Shown: positions 54,515 to 63,145 of the stretch, one piece after another
Layout: every line of letters starts with the position of its first letter
Position numbering within the stretch: the stretch's first letter is position 1
Program-made: the position numbers and the translations under genes
Notes under the pieces: generated by a model
Told to the model about the DNA's origin: nothing
The model's input: only the letters and a program-made list of their open reading frames with translations
Databases searched by the model: none
Assembly (NCBI RefSeq): GCF_001654915.1
Contig: NZ_LXEQ01000058.1
DNA: 64,000 nt
From: Buttiauxella ferragutiae
Lineage (GTDB): Bacteria; Pseudomonadota; Gammaproteobacteria; Enterobacterales; Enterobacteriaceae
Reading direction: 5' to 3' (one strand)

Positions 54515-55042
54515 ATGCGCAGCTCAGTTTTGGTTCTTCTTCCGTGCGCGATGTTCCTCACGGCCTGTACTACCCCCGTAACACCCGCGTTTAAAGATAT
54601 TGGTACTCGCAACGGCCCTTGTATTGAAGGTGGCCCGGATAGCGTGGCGCAGAAATTTTACGACTATCAAATAAGCCATAAAACTCAGGGCAGCAGCGCC
54701 ATTAGCGGCTTGCGTCCGTATCTGAGTGATGACCTTGCTGCACAAATGCAAAAAGCCAGCGCTTCGCCAAATGCACAAAATGAATTTATGCGCAGCAACA
54801 TGTTTACCAGCAACGCAGATGGCGCAGACAGTGCAACAGTGGCTTCTTCGTCAACTATTCCTAACACCGATGCGCGCAATATCCCGCTACGAGTGGACCT
54901 CACAAAAGGCAGTCAAAGCTGGCAAGATGAGGTGCTGATGATTCGTGCAGGCCAGTGCTGGGCGGTCGATGACGTGCGTTATCTCGGGATAAACAGCCAT
55001 GCGCCTTCTGGCAGCCTGCGTCAGGCAATAGAAACCGAGTAA
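54515..55042 (+). CDS. ybjP: Lipoprotein YbjP
   Basis: The 175-residue protein has a lipoprotein signal with lipobox LTAC (Cys18), followed by a periplasmic domain ending with a conserved segment PLRVDLTKGSQSWQDEVLMI and QCWAVDDVRYLG. E. coli YbjP (171 residues) was recently associated with the TolC channel as an outer-membrane lipoprotein partner; I mention this from memory with caution. AAGGA precedes the ATG. It is divergent from ybjQ and upstream of artP. Confidence 0.9.
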   Translation: MRSSVLVLLPCAMFLTACTTPVTPAFKDIGTRNGPCIEGGPDSVAQKFYDYQISHKTQGSSAISGLRPYLSDDLAAQMQKASASPNAQNEFMRSNMFTSNADGADSATVASSSTIPNTDARNIPLRVDLTKGSQSWQDEVLMIRAGQCWAVDDVRYLGINSHAPSGSLRQAIETE

Positions 55043-55194
55043 TTTTCCCTGCGGGAGAGGTAAGGTAACCCATGTAAATAGTCTGGAATTTTCTGATAAC
55101 TCCGACATTTATTCTTGCCCCCCTCCCGCCCCGCTATATTGTGCTACCTTTAAGGCGTGGGAGTAGTTATTTTTAGGTTTTAACGCACAAAGAT

Positions 55195-55244
55195 TGCATA
55201 ACTATTCTGTTAAAGGTACCCTTTGCGGCTTCAATTGCTATTCA
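55195..55244 (+). promoter_or_regulatory. Two ARG-box-like sites upstream of artP
   Basis: TGCATAACTATTCT (55195-55208) and TCAATTGCTATTCA (55231-55244) each match the ArgR consensus TGAATWWWWATTCA with three mismatches, keeping one good half each. ArgR represses art genes in E. coli. Spacing between them is wider than the usual tandem pair, so the assignment is tentative. Confidence 0.35.
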
Positions 55245-55254
55245 AGTTATGCGC

Positions 55255-55983
55255 ATGAGTATTCAACTAAACGGCATTAATTGTTTTTACGGCGCACATC
55301 AAGCGCTGTTCGATATCACCCTTAGTTGCCCACAGGGCGAAACGCTGGTGCTGCTTGGTCCAAGCGGCGCAGGCAAAAGCTCGCTTTTGCGCGTACTCAA
55401 CCTGCTTGAGATGCCGCGCTCCGGGCAACTCACCATTGCAGACAACCATTTCGACTTTACAAAAGCGCCTGGCGATAAAGCCATTCGTGAGTTACGTCGC
55501 AATGTGGGCATGGTGTTCCAGCAATACAATCTTTGGCCTCACCTCACTGTGCTGCAAAACCTGATGGAAGCGCCTTGCCGCGTCCTTGGGATCAGCAAAG
55601 ATGAAGCCCGCCTTCGTGCAGATAAACTGCTTGAGCGTTTACGCCTGAAACCTTACATGGACCGCTATCCTCTCCACCTTTCCGGTGGCCAGCAGCAGCG
55701 TGTCGCGATTGCCCGAGCATTGATGATGGAACCACAGATTCTGCTGTTTGATGAACCAACCGCAGCGCTGGACCCAGAAATCACCGCACAAATCGTCAGC
55801 ATTATTCGTGAGTTGGCTGAAACCAACATCACTCAGGTCATCGTGACCCACGAAGTGGAAGTTGCGCGTAAAACCGCAAGCCGCGTGGTTTACATGGAAA
55901 ATGGCCACATCGTTGAACAAGGTGATGCGAGTTGTTTCGCAAAACCACAGACCGAAGCGTTTAAATTCTATCTGTCACACTGA
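55255..55983 (+). CDS. artP: Arginine ABC transporter, ATP-binding protein ArtP
   Basis: The 242-residue ATPase powers arginine uptake by ArtQM. Walker A is GPSGAGKSS (about residue 36), the signature is LSGGQQQRVAIARALM and Walker B is ILLFDEPTAALDP. The start at 55255 (MSIQLNGIN) gives the E. coli length; another ATG lies two codons earlier, and neither has a strong ribosome site. First gene of artPIQM. Confidence 0.97.
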   Translation: MSIQLNGINCFYGAHQALFDITLSCPQGETLVLLGPSGAGKSSLLRVLNLLEMPRSGQLTIADNHFDFTKAPGDKAIRELRRNVGMVFQQYNLWPHLTVLQNLMEAPCRVLGISKDEARLRADKLLERLRLKPYMDRYPLHLSGGQQQRVAIARALMMEPQILLFDEPTAALDPEITAQIVSIIRELAETNITQVIVTHEVEVARKTASRVVYMENGHIVEQGDASCFAKPQTEAFKFYLSH

Positions 55984-56002
55984 TGTATCCGGGAAAATAA
56001 CC

Positions 56003-56734
56003 ATGAAAAAAGTTCTGCTTGCCACATTATTAGCCAGCCTGAGCCTTTCCGCGACGGCTGCACAAACGATTCGTTTTGCTACGGAAGCGTCTTACCCTCC
56101 GTTTGAATCTATGGATGCCAGCAATAAAATCGTTGGTTTTGATGTCGATTTAGCAAACGCACTGTGTAAAGAAATTGATGCAACCTGCACTTTCTCAAAC
56201 CAGTCTTTTGACAGCCTGATCCCAAGCCTGAAATTCCGTCGTATCGACGCGGTTATGGCCGGTATGGACATCACTCCAGAGCGTGAAAAACAAGTTCTGT
56301 TCAGCACCCCTTACTACGATAACTCTGCATTGTTTATCGGCCAGAAAGGCAAAGTTGCTGATATTGCGGCGCTGAAAGGCAAGAAAGTTGGCGTACAGAA
56401 CGGCACCACGCACCAGAAATTCATCATGGATAAACATCCGGAAATCACTACCGTTCCTTACGATAGCTACCAGAACGCGAAACTGGATCTGCAAAATGGC
56501 CGTATCGACGCGGTATTTGGTGACACAGCTGTCGTGACCGAATGGCTGAAAGCTGAACCAAAACTGGCCGCTATTGGCGATAAAGTAACAGACAAAGGTT
56601 ACTTCGGTACCGGTCTGGGCATCGCGGTTCGTCAGGGCAACACTGATTTACAGGCTAAGTTCAACACGGCGCTGGAAAAAGTGAAGAAAGATGGGACTTA
56701 TCAGACCATCTACGAAAAATGGTTCCAGAAGTAA
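56003..56734 (+). CDS. artI: Arginine ABC transporter, periplasmic binding protein ArtI
   Basis: The 243-residue protein has a Sec signal peptide ending near Ala19 and a type II solute-binding fold with FATEASYPPFESMDASNKIVGFDVDLANAL and PYYDNSALFIGQK. It delivers ligand to ArtQM; ArtJ at 63146 is a close paralogue. The frame extends far back into artP, but the start at 56003 is 19 bases after artP and gives the signal peptide and E. coli length. Confidence 0.96.
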   Translation: MKKVLLATLLASLSLSATAAQTIRFATEASYPPFESMDASNKIVGFDVDLANALCKEIDATCTFSNQSFDSLIPSLKFRRIDAVMAGMDITPEREKQVLFSTPYYDNSALFIGQKGKVADIAALKGKKVGVQNGTTHQKFIMDKHPEITTVPYDSYQNAKLDLQNGRIDAVFGDTAVVTEWLKAEPKLAAIGDKVTDKGYFGTGLGIAVRQGNTDLQAKFNTALEKVKKDGTYQTIYEKWFQK

Positions 56735-56739
56735 TCTGA

Positions 56740-57456
56740 ATGAACGAAATGTTTCCTTTAGCGAGCGCCGCCGGGATGACCGTCGGCCTTGCCGTTTGTG
56801 CGCTGGCAATCGGCCTGGCTCTGGCGATGGTTTTCGCCGTATGGGAGTCTGCGAAATGGCGCCCAATTGCCTGGCTGGGTTCAGCTCTGGTAACGGTGCT
56901 GCGCGGCCTGCCTGAAATTCTGGTGGTGCTGTTTATTTATTTCGGCTCCTCACAGCTACTGCTGATCCTCTCGGATGGTTTTGTCCTCAACCTCGGTTTT
57001 GTACAAATCCCCATCCAATTACAAATTGAGAATTTCGATGTCAGCCCGTTCTTGTGCGGCGTGATTGCGCTTTCCCTGCTCTATTCGGCTTATGCTTCGC
57101 AGACTTTGCGTGGTGCACTCAAAGCCGTGCCAATTGGGCAATGGGAATCCGGTCAGGCTTTAGGTCTGTCGAAAGCTGCAATTTTCTTCCGTCTGGTGAT
57201 GCCGCAAATGTGGCGTCATGCGTTACCGGGTTTAGGTAATCAGTGGTTAGTTTTACTGAAAGATACCGCACTGGTTTCGCTGATTAGCGTTAATGATTTG
57301 ATGCTACAAACTAAAAGCATCGCCACCCGTACTCAGGAGCCATTTACCTGGTATGTAGTAGCGGCAGCCATCTACCTCGTTGTCACCCTCATTAGCCAGT
57401 ACGTTCTCAAGCGTATTGACCAGCGAGCGACACGTTTTGAACGGAGGCCTGGCTGA
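56740..57456 (+). CDS. artQ: Arginine ABC transporter permease ArtQ
   Basis: The 238-residue inner-membrane permease has about five helices and the ABC-coupling loop near ESGQALGLSKAAIFFRLVMPQM (EAA motif). With ArtM it forms the membrane channel. The start is 5 bases after artI and its TGA overlaps the artM ATG, indicating coupled translation. Length equals that of E. coli ArtQ. Confidence 0.97.
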   Translation: MNEMFPLASAAGMTVGLAVCALAIGLALAMVFAVWESAKWRPIAWLGSALVTVLRGLPEILVVLFIYFGSSQLLLILSDGFVLNLGFVQIPIQLQIENFDVSPFLCGVIALSLLYSAYASQTLRGALKAVPIGQWESGQALGLSKAAIFFRLVMPQMWRHALPGLGNQWLVLLKDTALVSLISVNDLMLQTKSIATRTQEPFTWYVVAAAIYLVVTLISQYVLKRIDQRATRFERRPG

Positions 57457-58124
57457 TGCTTGAGTATTTACCAGAATTGTTTAAAGGCCTGCACACCAGC
57501 CTGACTCTCACCGTGGCATCGATTGTCGTCGCACTGATTTTATCGCTGTTTTTCACCATCGTTCTGACGCTGAAAACACCAGTGCTGGTTCACTTTGTGC
57601 GTGTCTACATTACTCTGTTTACCGGTACGCCTTTGCTGGTGCAAATCTTCCTGATTTACTACGGCCCAGGTCAATTTCCGGCGATTCAGAATTACCCAGT
57701 TTTGTGGCACCTGCTTTCTGAACCGTGGTTGTGCGCATTGATTGCGCTGTCGTTGAACAGTGCAGCCTATACAACACAACTATTTTACGGTGCGATCCGC
57801 GCTATCCCTGATGGGCAGTGGCAGTCATGCGGTGCTTTGGGTATGAGCAAGAAAGACACCCTGGCGATTTTGCTGCCTTATGCATTTAAACGCGCACTTT
57901 CTTCTTACTCGAACGAAGTGGTTTTAGTGTTTAAAAGTACTTCTCTGGCGTACACCATTACGCTAATGGAAGTGATGGGGCACGGGCAACTACTGTACGG
58001 ACGCACTTACGATGTGATGGTATTCGGGGCTGCTGGTCTGGTTTATCTGGTCGTTAACGGATTACTGACGCTGCTAATGCGAGTGATAGAGCGCCGCGCA
58101 TTGGCGTTCGAACGCCGTAACTGA
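57456..58124 (+). CDS. artM: Arginine ABC transporter permease ArtM
   Basis: The 222-residue partner permease has the same fold, with the coupling loop QSCGALGMSKKDTLAILLPYAFKRAL. It completes the ArtPQM transporter. Length equals that of E. coli ArtM. A bidirectional terminator follows, after which the usual neighbour artJ is displaced by about 5 kb of sugar-use genes. Confidence 0.97.
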   Translation: MLEYLPELFKGLHTSLTLTVASIVVALILSLFFTIVLTLKTPVLVHFVRVYITLFTGTPLLVQIFLIYYGPGQFPAIQNYPVLWHLLSEPWLCALIALSLNSAAYTTQLFYGAIRAIPDGQWQSCGALGMSKKDTLAILLPYAFKRALSSYSNEVVLVFKSTSLAYTITLMEVMGHGQLLYGRTYDVMVFGAAGLVYLVVNGLLTLLMRVIERRALAFERRN

Positions 58125-58142
58125 TGAACTTATCTGACTTAC

Positions 58143-58177
58143 AAAAAAACCGTCACAGTCGCTGACGGTTTTTTTTG
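58143..58177. terminator. Bidirectional terminator between artM and the alpha-galactosidase gene
   Basis: An 8-base-pair core stem (AACCGTCA / TGACGGTT, 7-base loop) is flanked by seven A on one side and eight T on the other, so it can end artM transcripts and the convergent sugar operon. Confidence 0.87.
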
Positions 58178-58182
58178 TTCAA

Positions 58183-60255
58183 TCATGTCACCTGTATTTT
58201 GAATAAACGCGCCGTGTAACACTTTTCAAATTTGATACATAGACTTTTAGTTGTCTCATCCCACGCGTATTCGCTGTTGTCAAAACTGGGATAAACACAC
58301 TGCACTGAACGTACTGCTCGGGGTAAATTATCAATGCTCATGTTGATTGTGTCATCTACACTGCCCATGCGCCACACAGCAAGATAAACACATTCGCTAT
58401 TACTCATTCCAAACGCTAACCAGGGGGAATCGAACGAAGGCATGCCTAGTGGCCAGAATGGAAGCATACTAGGGATATCGCTTCTGAATGTTTTATACAG
58501 TGCAATCCCTTCTTTAACGAGTTCAAAGCGGCGCGTACTTAATTCAGCAAGATGCCCACTTTGGTGTATGCGAAGTAGCATACTATTAACCATATTCATA
58601 ACAACTTCTTCCTGGTCCCCCTCTTGCAAAGGATAAGACCAAATTGCACATTGTTCAGGTGTTGCTGCTGAAGCGGCGCTGGCGGCAATAGACGCCATAA
58701 GTTTATAGTCAGTCTGATCACTAACAGACTGAATACTATGATACTTAAGTAAAGCGTAATCCATCCTCAGGCCACCGCTACCACAATTTTCAATGACAAG
58801 ATCAGGGTATTTGTCAAAAATGCTTTGTAGCCATTCAAGGTACGCCCTGTTGTGAGCCAACAATCCTTCGCCAGGACTATCTGCGAGATAGTCTGTGCCA
58901 ATCCCGGCATTAATGTTGTAATCCATTTTGATATAATGAATGCCATATTCCTCAACCAGCCGAGCAACCACTTTATCCGCATGTTCGCGAACCAGCGAAT
59001 GCCGAAAATCAAGTTGATAACGCTGGTGATCAATCACTCGCTGACCATGTTTTTGAAAGAAACACGCATCAGGAAGGCGCTGCGCTAATGGGCATTCAAT
59101 CCCCATGACTTCTATTTCCAGCCATAAACCTGGCCGCATTCCTTTCTTGATAATGTAATTTATAGGTTCAAGGATCCCTTGCGGAAAACGGATATTTGAA
59201 GGTAGCCATTCTCCTACACCATTCCACCAGGGGCCATCGGAATACCATCCACAATCAATACAGAAATATTCACAACCTGCGTTAGCTGCGGCGTCTATCA
59301 GCGGAAGGAGTTTTTCCGTGGTTGGGTCACCGGAAAGGCAGTTCATATAGTCATTAAAAATAACGGGCAACGTTTTTATATCATCACATTGCCTGATGAT
59401 TTTACGCCTGTAGCGGGTTATCTCTTGTATCGCTTCCTGCAAACCACCCTCAACAATACAGGCTGAGACAGGCACCGTAGTAAACTTTTTATTCGGAGCA
59501 AGTGAAACCCAACAGTGGTTTTCATTTTCATTGGGTCCACCAGCAAGTAAATAAAGCTCCCCCTGGTAATCGCCAATTTCCCATTGCCACGACCCGTTAT
59601 GCTCAATTTGCCACAGTAAGGCCTCACCTGAATTTTTGTTTTCATACACAGCGCAAGGAAGATGCCCAATAGAAGACCACGACCCGGTGTTTTCAACTGA
59701 TATTCTGTCCAGTGAAAATTCATTCACTTTTGTGAGTCCTAACTCTGGTAAAGTGCGTGAAATCCACTGCGCTTCGCCATACCAGTTATTATGTGCTATA
59801 TGCAATACACTGTATTTGCCCCATGAAACATCTGCCTTTCTGCTAATGCCTGGAGCAGAGAATGAGCTAATATACTCCAGGCCGATGTCTTTAGTGGAAC
59901 AGTTAACCACTTCACACCAGACAGTTATTGTCTGAAGGTTTTCATAATGTTGCAAATGGTACACCGCACTTAACTCATCTCCTTTCAGGTAGATTTCTAT
60001 TTTTGTCCCTGATTCATTATCATAATAATTGTGCCGCTGGTAACGCAGAGAAGAACCAGGTTCACTGCCCGTATGTTTACGTGCATGATGATCATTCTGG
60101 TTAAAGCCAGAACAATGTATTTGAATTAGCGGAAAATATCCTTCAAGACCCTTTTCATTTTTTTTAACAGAGAGGTTATTTAGAGAAACCCGCTGTTGTT
60201 CATCAATGCAAAACTCAATGTAAAGATTGTTTTTTATTAATTCGATAGTATCCAT
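58183..60255 (-). CDS. Glycoside hydrolase family 36 alpha-galactosidase (intracellular)
   Basis: The 690-residue protein lacks a signal peptide and should act in the cytoplasm on imported alpha-galactosides such as melibiose or raffinose (substrate inferred). It has an N-terminal beta-sandwich (about 1-290) and a (beta/alpha)8 barrel. Clan GH-D catalysis is visible: nucleophile Asp445 in YIKMDYN and acid/base Asp513 in SVSDQTDY; ENCGSGGLRMDY lies between. The barrel begins with FNDYMNCLSGDPTTEKLLP rather than the NTWEA-type motif of RafA/AgaB enzymes, suggesting another GH36 branch, one I associate with Firmicutes-type sequences from memory. AT-rich relative to neighbours. It is the second gene of an operon, 20 bases after the transporter. 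Confidence 0.85.
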   Translation of the reverse strand: MDTIELIKNNLYIEFCIDEQQRVSLNNLSVKKNEKGLEGYFPLIQIHCSGFNQNDHHARKHTGSEPGSSLRYQRHNYYDNESGTKIEIYLKGDELSAVYHLQHYENLQTITVWCEVVNCSTKDIGLEYISSFSAPGISRKADVSWGKYSVLHIAHNNWYGEAQWISRTLPELGLTKVNEFSLDRISVENTGSWSSIGHLPCAVYENKNSGEALLWQIEHNGSWQWEIGDYQGELYLLAGGPNENENHCWVSLAPNKKFTTVPVSACIVEGGLQEAIQEITRYRRKIIRQCDDIKTLPVIFNDYMNCLSGDPTTEKLLPLIDAAANAGCEYFCIDCGWYSDGPWWNGVGEWLPSNIRFPQGILEPINYIIKKGMRPGLWLEIEVMGIECPLAQRLPDACFFQKHGQRVIDHQRYQLDFRHSLVREHADKVVARLVEEYGIHYIKMDYNINAGIGTDYLADSPGEGLLAHNRAYLEWLQSIFDKYPDLVIENCGSGGLRMDYALLKYHSIQSVSDQTDYKLMASIAASAASAATPEQCAIWSYPLQEGDQEEVVMNMVNSMLLRIHQSGHLAELSTRRFELVKEGIALYKTFRSDIPSMLPFWPLGMPSFDSPWLAFGMSNSECVYLAVWRMGSVDDTINMSIDNLPRAVRSVQCVYPSFDNSEYAWDETTKSLCIKFEKCYTARLFKIQVT

Positions 60256-60275
60256 TTCATCTCATCCAAAAGAAA

Positions 60276-61682
60276 TCACTGACCAATATCACGGAGTTTT
60301 TTACCCGACATAAGATTTTTTTCAATTTGCTCTAGTGATATATTTTTTGTTTCAGGAACAAACAAATATATAACCAGAAGCGCCACAGCATTTAGCGACG
60401 CGTAGAGATAAAAAGTATTTGAGCTACCAAGCGAATTAAGTAGTGAGAGGAACGATGCACTAACCAACATACCGGCAATATGACAGGTAAAAGTAGAACA
60501 GGTAATACCAAACTCCCTCCCTTTTAGCGGTTGAATTTCTGAGCATAGCAACCAGATTAAGGGGCCTGCTGACATTGAAAAACCGATAATGAATAACAGT
60601 AACATCGTCACAGTTATCCCTCTACCCAAAACAGATAATGCTTCACCATCAAGCAAGGTGCCAACTGCCGTCATCGCAAGCCCCATAATAATGAAACCTA
60701 TGTACAGCATTGGTTTGCGTCCCCATTTATCAACAAAACCGACAGCAATAAATGTAGCCACAGTCATAGCAAAACCGACAATAACCGTTCCCCACATTTG
60801 ATCTGTTGTGGATGTAAAACCAATTTCATGGAAGATACGGGGGGCGTAATACATCATGACGTTCACCCCGGAAAACTGCTGCATGATTTGCAGGAAAATA
60901 CCCAGCGAAACCGTGCGCCGGAAATTTCCATTCTCCTTAAACAACTGCCATCCTTGCTGCTTTACCTGTAATTGTTCTTTAATTTCATTAATTTCTTCAT
61001 CGACCTCAGCCATATTACTGCGCAATTTTATTAGTACATTTCGCGCTTCCTCTGTTCGGCCATGCATCATTAACCAGCGAGGGCTACGTGGAAGGAAGAA
61101 TGCACCAAATAAAAAAATCAGTGACGGGATAGCAACAACCAACAACATACCGCGCCAGTTGCCACTGTAGCTAAATGCAGTATTCGTTAAGAAAACAATC
61201 AAAATCCCAAGAGCAATCATCAATTGATAAGTCGAGATCATTGCGCCGCGAATATGCTTCGGTGTTATTTCTGAAAGGTAAAGTGGGGTAGCATATGATG
61301 CAACACCAAGGCCAATACCGAGAATAATTCTACCCAAAATCAACATATCGGGATTCACAGCCCCGGCACAAATAAGAGCACCAACACAAAAGGCCCCCGC
61401 CGCTATCAGCAATGCATATTTTCTACCAAGCCTATAGGCTAAAAAACCACTGCACAGCGTTGCGGCAGCGGCACCAATCATCATTGAACTAACCACCCAT
61501 TCCTGTTGACTATCTATCAATCCATATTGTCTGGCGATTAACGGTAATGCACCTGAAATAACACCAATATCAAGTCCAAAAAGAAGTCCAGCCAAAGCAG
61601 CAAGTAAGCAAATCCATATTACTTGAGGTTTGGTTTTCTTTATTAATAAAGTATCAGAGGGAAATACATGTTCCATAGACAT
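60276..61682 (-). CDS. MFS sugar porter (proton symporter, GalP/XylE type)
   Basis: The 468-residue protein has twelve membrane helices and sugar-porter signatures: YRLGRKYALL after helix 2, GRIILGIGLGVASYATPLYLSEITPKHIRG (PESPRWL-like RSPRWL follows), IMQQFSGVNVMMYYAPRIF and VPETKNISLEQIE at the end. GalP and XylE carry mostly monosaccharides, so its pairing with an alpha-galactosidase is notable. The substrate is inferred, not shown. The frame extends 23 codons upstream, but the ATG at 61680-61682 has AAGGG upstream and a normal N-terminus. First gene of the two-gene sugar operon. Confidence 0.85.
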   Translation of the reverse strand: MSMEHVFPSDTLLIKKTKPQVIWICLLAALAGLLFGLDIGVISGALPLIARQYGLIDSQQEWVVSSMMIGAAAATLCSGFLAYRLGRKYALLIAAGAFCVGALICAGAVNPDMLILGRIILGIGLGVASYATPLYLSEITPKHIRGAMISTYQLMIALGILIVFLTNTAFSYSGNWRGMLLVVAIPSLIFLFGAFFLPRSPRWLMMHGRTEEARNVLIKLRSNMAEVDEEINEIKEQLQVKQQGWQLFKENGNFRRTVSLGIFLQIMQQFSGVNVMMYYAPRIFHEIGFTSTTDQMWGTVIVGFAMTVATFIAVGFVDKWGRKPMLYIGFIIMGLAMTAVGTLLDGEALSVLGRGITVTMLLLFIIGFSMSAGPLIWLLCSEIQPLKGREFGITCSTFTCHIAGMLVSASFLSLLNSLGSSNTFYLYASLNAVALLVIYLFVPETKNISLEQIEKNLMSGKKLRDIGQ

Positions 61683-61775
61683 AATGAAAGCCCTTATTTT
61701 TTGCAATAAACAACAATAAACACCATTGAAAATGATGCTAACAATCACCATTTACTCGGCACTTCATTTTAACTT

Positions 61776-61783
61776 AATCGATT
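61776..61783. promoter_or_regulatory. Candidate LacI-type operator
   Basis: AATCGATT is a self-complementary core with central CG, as in many LacI/GalR-family operators. It sits in the divergent control region about 30 bases downstream of the predicted sugar-operon start. Flanks (CTT / TCG) are only partly symmetric. It is a pattern-based guess for the binding site of the adjacent regulator. Confidence 0.35.
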
Positions 61784-61813
61784 TCGTATTTATGGATGCT
61801 AGAGCAACAAAAT

Positions 61814-61858
61814 ATGATAGGCAATGATTTAGTTATCGACATTGTGATCTACGTTACA
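61814..61858 (-). promoter_or_regulatory. CRP site and promoter of the sugar operon
   Basis: TGTGATCTACGTTACA (61843-61858) matches the CRP consensus TGTGA-N6-TCACA with one mismatch. On the minus strand TATCAT (61819-61814) is a good -10 box, placing a start near 61808. The CRP centre is then about 42 bases upstream, class II activator geometry. This predicts glucose repression of the transporter and alpha-galactosidase genes. Confidence 0.6.
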
Positions 61859-61959
61859 TATCCATCCGTTTTATTGTATATTGGGTGTTGTTGGATAGAA
61901 ATTATTGATTTACAGTAGCAGAATCATCCTTTTTAAAAGCAATTAAATCCATAACACCT

Positions 61960-62961
61960 ATGAATATTAAAGAACTTGCTCAGTATCTTAATCTTTCGAC
62001 GGCGACAGTATCTAAAGCTCTAAATAATAAAGATGATATTAGTTCGCATACCAAACAAAAAGTTCTTAATGCTGCTATCGAGTTAGGCTACAAGCCGAAC
62101 GCATCAGCAAAATATTTACGTAGCGGAAAAGTTAACACTGTTGCACTTCTCCTTCCTGCCGCTGACGGCGATAACCTATTAACAGCTTCTTTTTTCATGC
62201 GTATTGCCAAAGGGCTCCATCACAGTTTGAAAAGTAGTGGTATTGATTCGGTGATTCACATCACAACGGATGAAGAGGAAGAAAAGGCATTGATTGCGCG
62301 CATAGTTGAACAACAACGCGCCGATGCGATTATTCTCACAGATACAAAAATAGAAGATGAGCGGATTAACTGGCTTCATGAACGTAATTTCCCTTTTGTG
62401 ACTATGGGGCAGAGTCGTTCACTAAACGGGAAATTTAACTGGGTTGATTTTAACCATGCGCTAATGGGAGCGGAGTGTATCCATTTTGCAATAAAGAATG
62501 GAAGCCAACGCATTGGTGTAGTGACTTTAGGTCACGAAAGTATGCATGGGCACCAGTTTCTCGAAGGATGTTCCAGCGCTTTAGTTGCAGCGGGGTTACC
62601 TGTATCACCTGAACTCATATTCTATGGTGACAAAACTGAACTGTCCGGCGTCGCTTCTATGAAACATTTTCAGTCACTCGAGAGACAACCTGATTTTATT
62701 GTATTCATCAATGACTTCCAGTTATCAGGGGCTTACAACTATCTGCAACTCACTTTACCTAAAGGTCACGCTGCAAAAAATATGATTTGCGCCATCATCA
62801 GCAGTGATTTTTCATCTTATCTGCTACCCAAGCCTTGTATGTTCGAAATCGATCACGATGTCATTGGAAGAAAACTTGGGGAAGCCGTGTTGCAGTCCGT
62901 TTCATCAAAAGAAGTCATCAATTCGTTGCTGGATATTCATATGACAGAAGTCAAAAATTAG
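61960..62961 (+). CDS. LacI/GalR-family transcriptional regulator
   Basis: The 333-residue protein has an N-terminal LacI helix-turn-helix (NIKELAQYLNLSTATVSKALNN, residues 2-23), a hinge region (PNASAKYLRSGKVNTVALLLP) and a periplasmic-binding-protein-like sensor domain. It is divergent from the transporter by 277 bases, the classical arrangement for a local repressor of the adjacent operon that releases DNA when its sugar is present. Ligand unknown, presumably the cassette substrate or its product. AT-rich like the rest of the cassette. Confidence 0.87.
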   Translation: MNIKELAQYLNLSTATVSKALNNKDDISSHTKQKVLNAAIELGYKPNASAKYLRSGKVNTVALLLPAADGDNLLTASFFMRIAKGLHHSLKSSGIDSVIHITTDEEEEKALIARIVEQQRADAIILTDTKIEDERINWLHERNFPFVTMGQSRSLNGKFNWVDFNHALMGAECIHFAIKNGSQRIGVVTLGHESMHGHQFLEGCSSALVAAGLPVSPELIFYGDKTELSGVASMKHFQSLERQPDFIVFINDFQLSGAYNYLQLTLPKGHAAKNMICAIISSDFSSYLLPKPCMFEIDHDVIGRKLGEAVLQSVSSKEVINSLLDIHMTEVKN

Positions 62962-63060
62962 TGGTGTTCAACCTCACTGAGCAGAGGTGATATCCATAGT
63001 ATGAATTTTCGGTTCGAGGCGCTCACGACAAACCAAAAAACAATAATTATACATTTTATT

Positions 63061-63074
63061 TGCATATAAATTCA
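63061..63074 (+). promoter_or_regulatory. ARG box at the artJ promoter
   Basis: TGCATATAAATTCA matches the ArgR consensus TGAATWWWWATTCA with one mismatch. It contains a -10-like TATAAA (63065-63070), so ArgR bound here would block RNA polymerase. In E. coli artJ is strongly repressed by ArgR. The site shows that artJ kept its own promoter despite the cassette upstream. Confidence 0.55.
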
Positions 63075-63145
63075 TTTGCTGGCATGATTTTTTGACGCCG
63101 GGAAACGGTGAAAACAATAAAACACGACAGACGGGAGCAACACAC

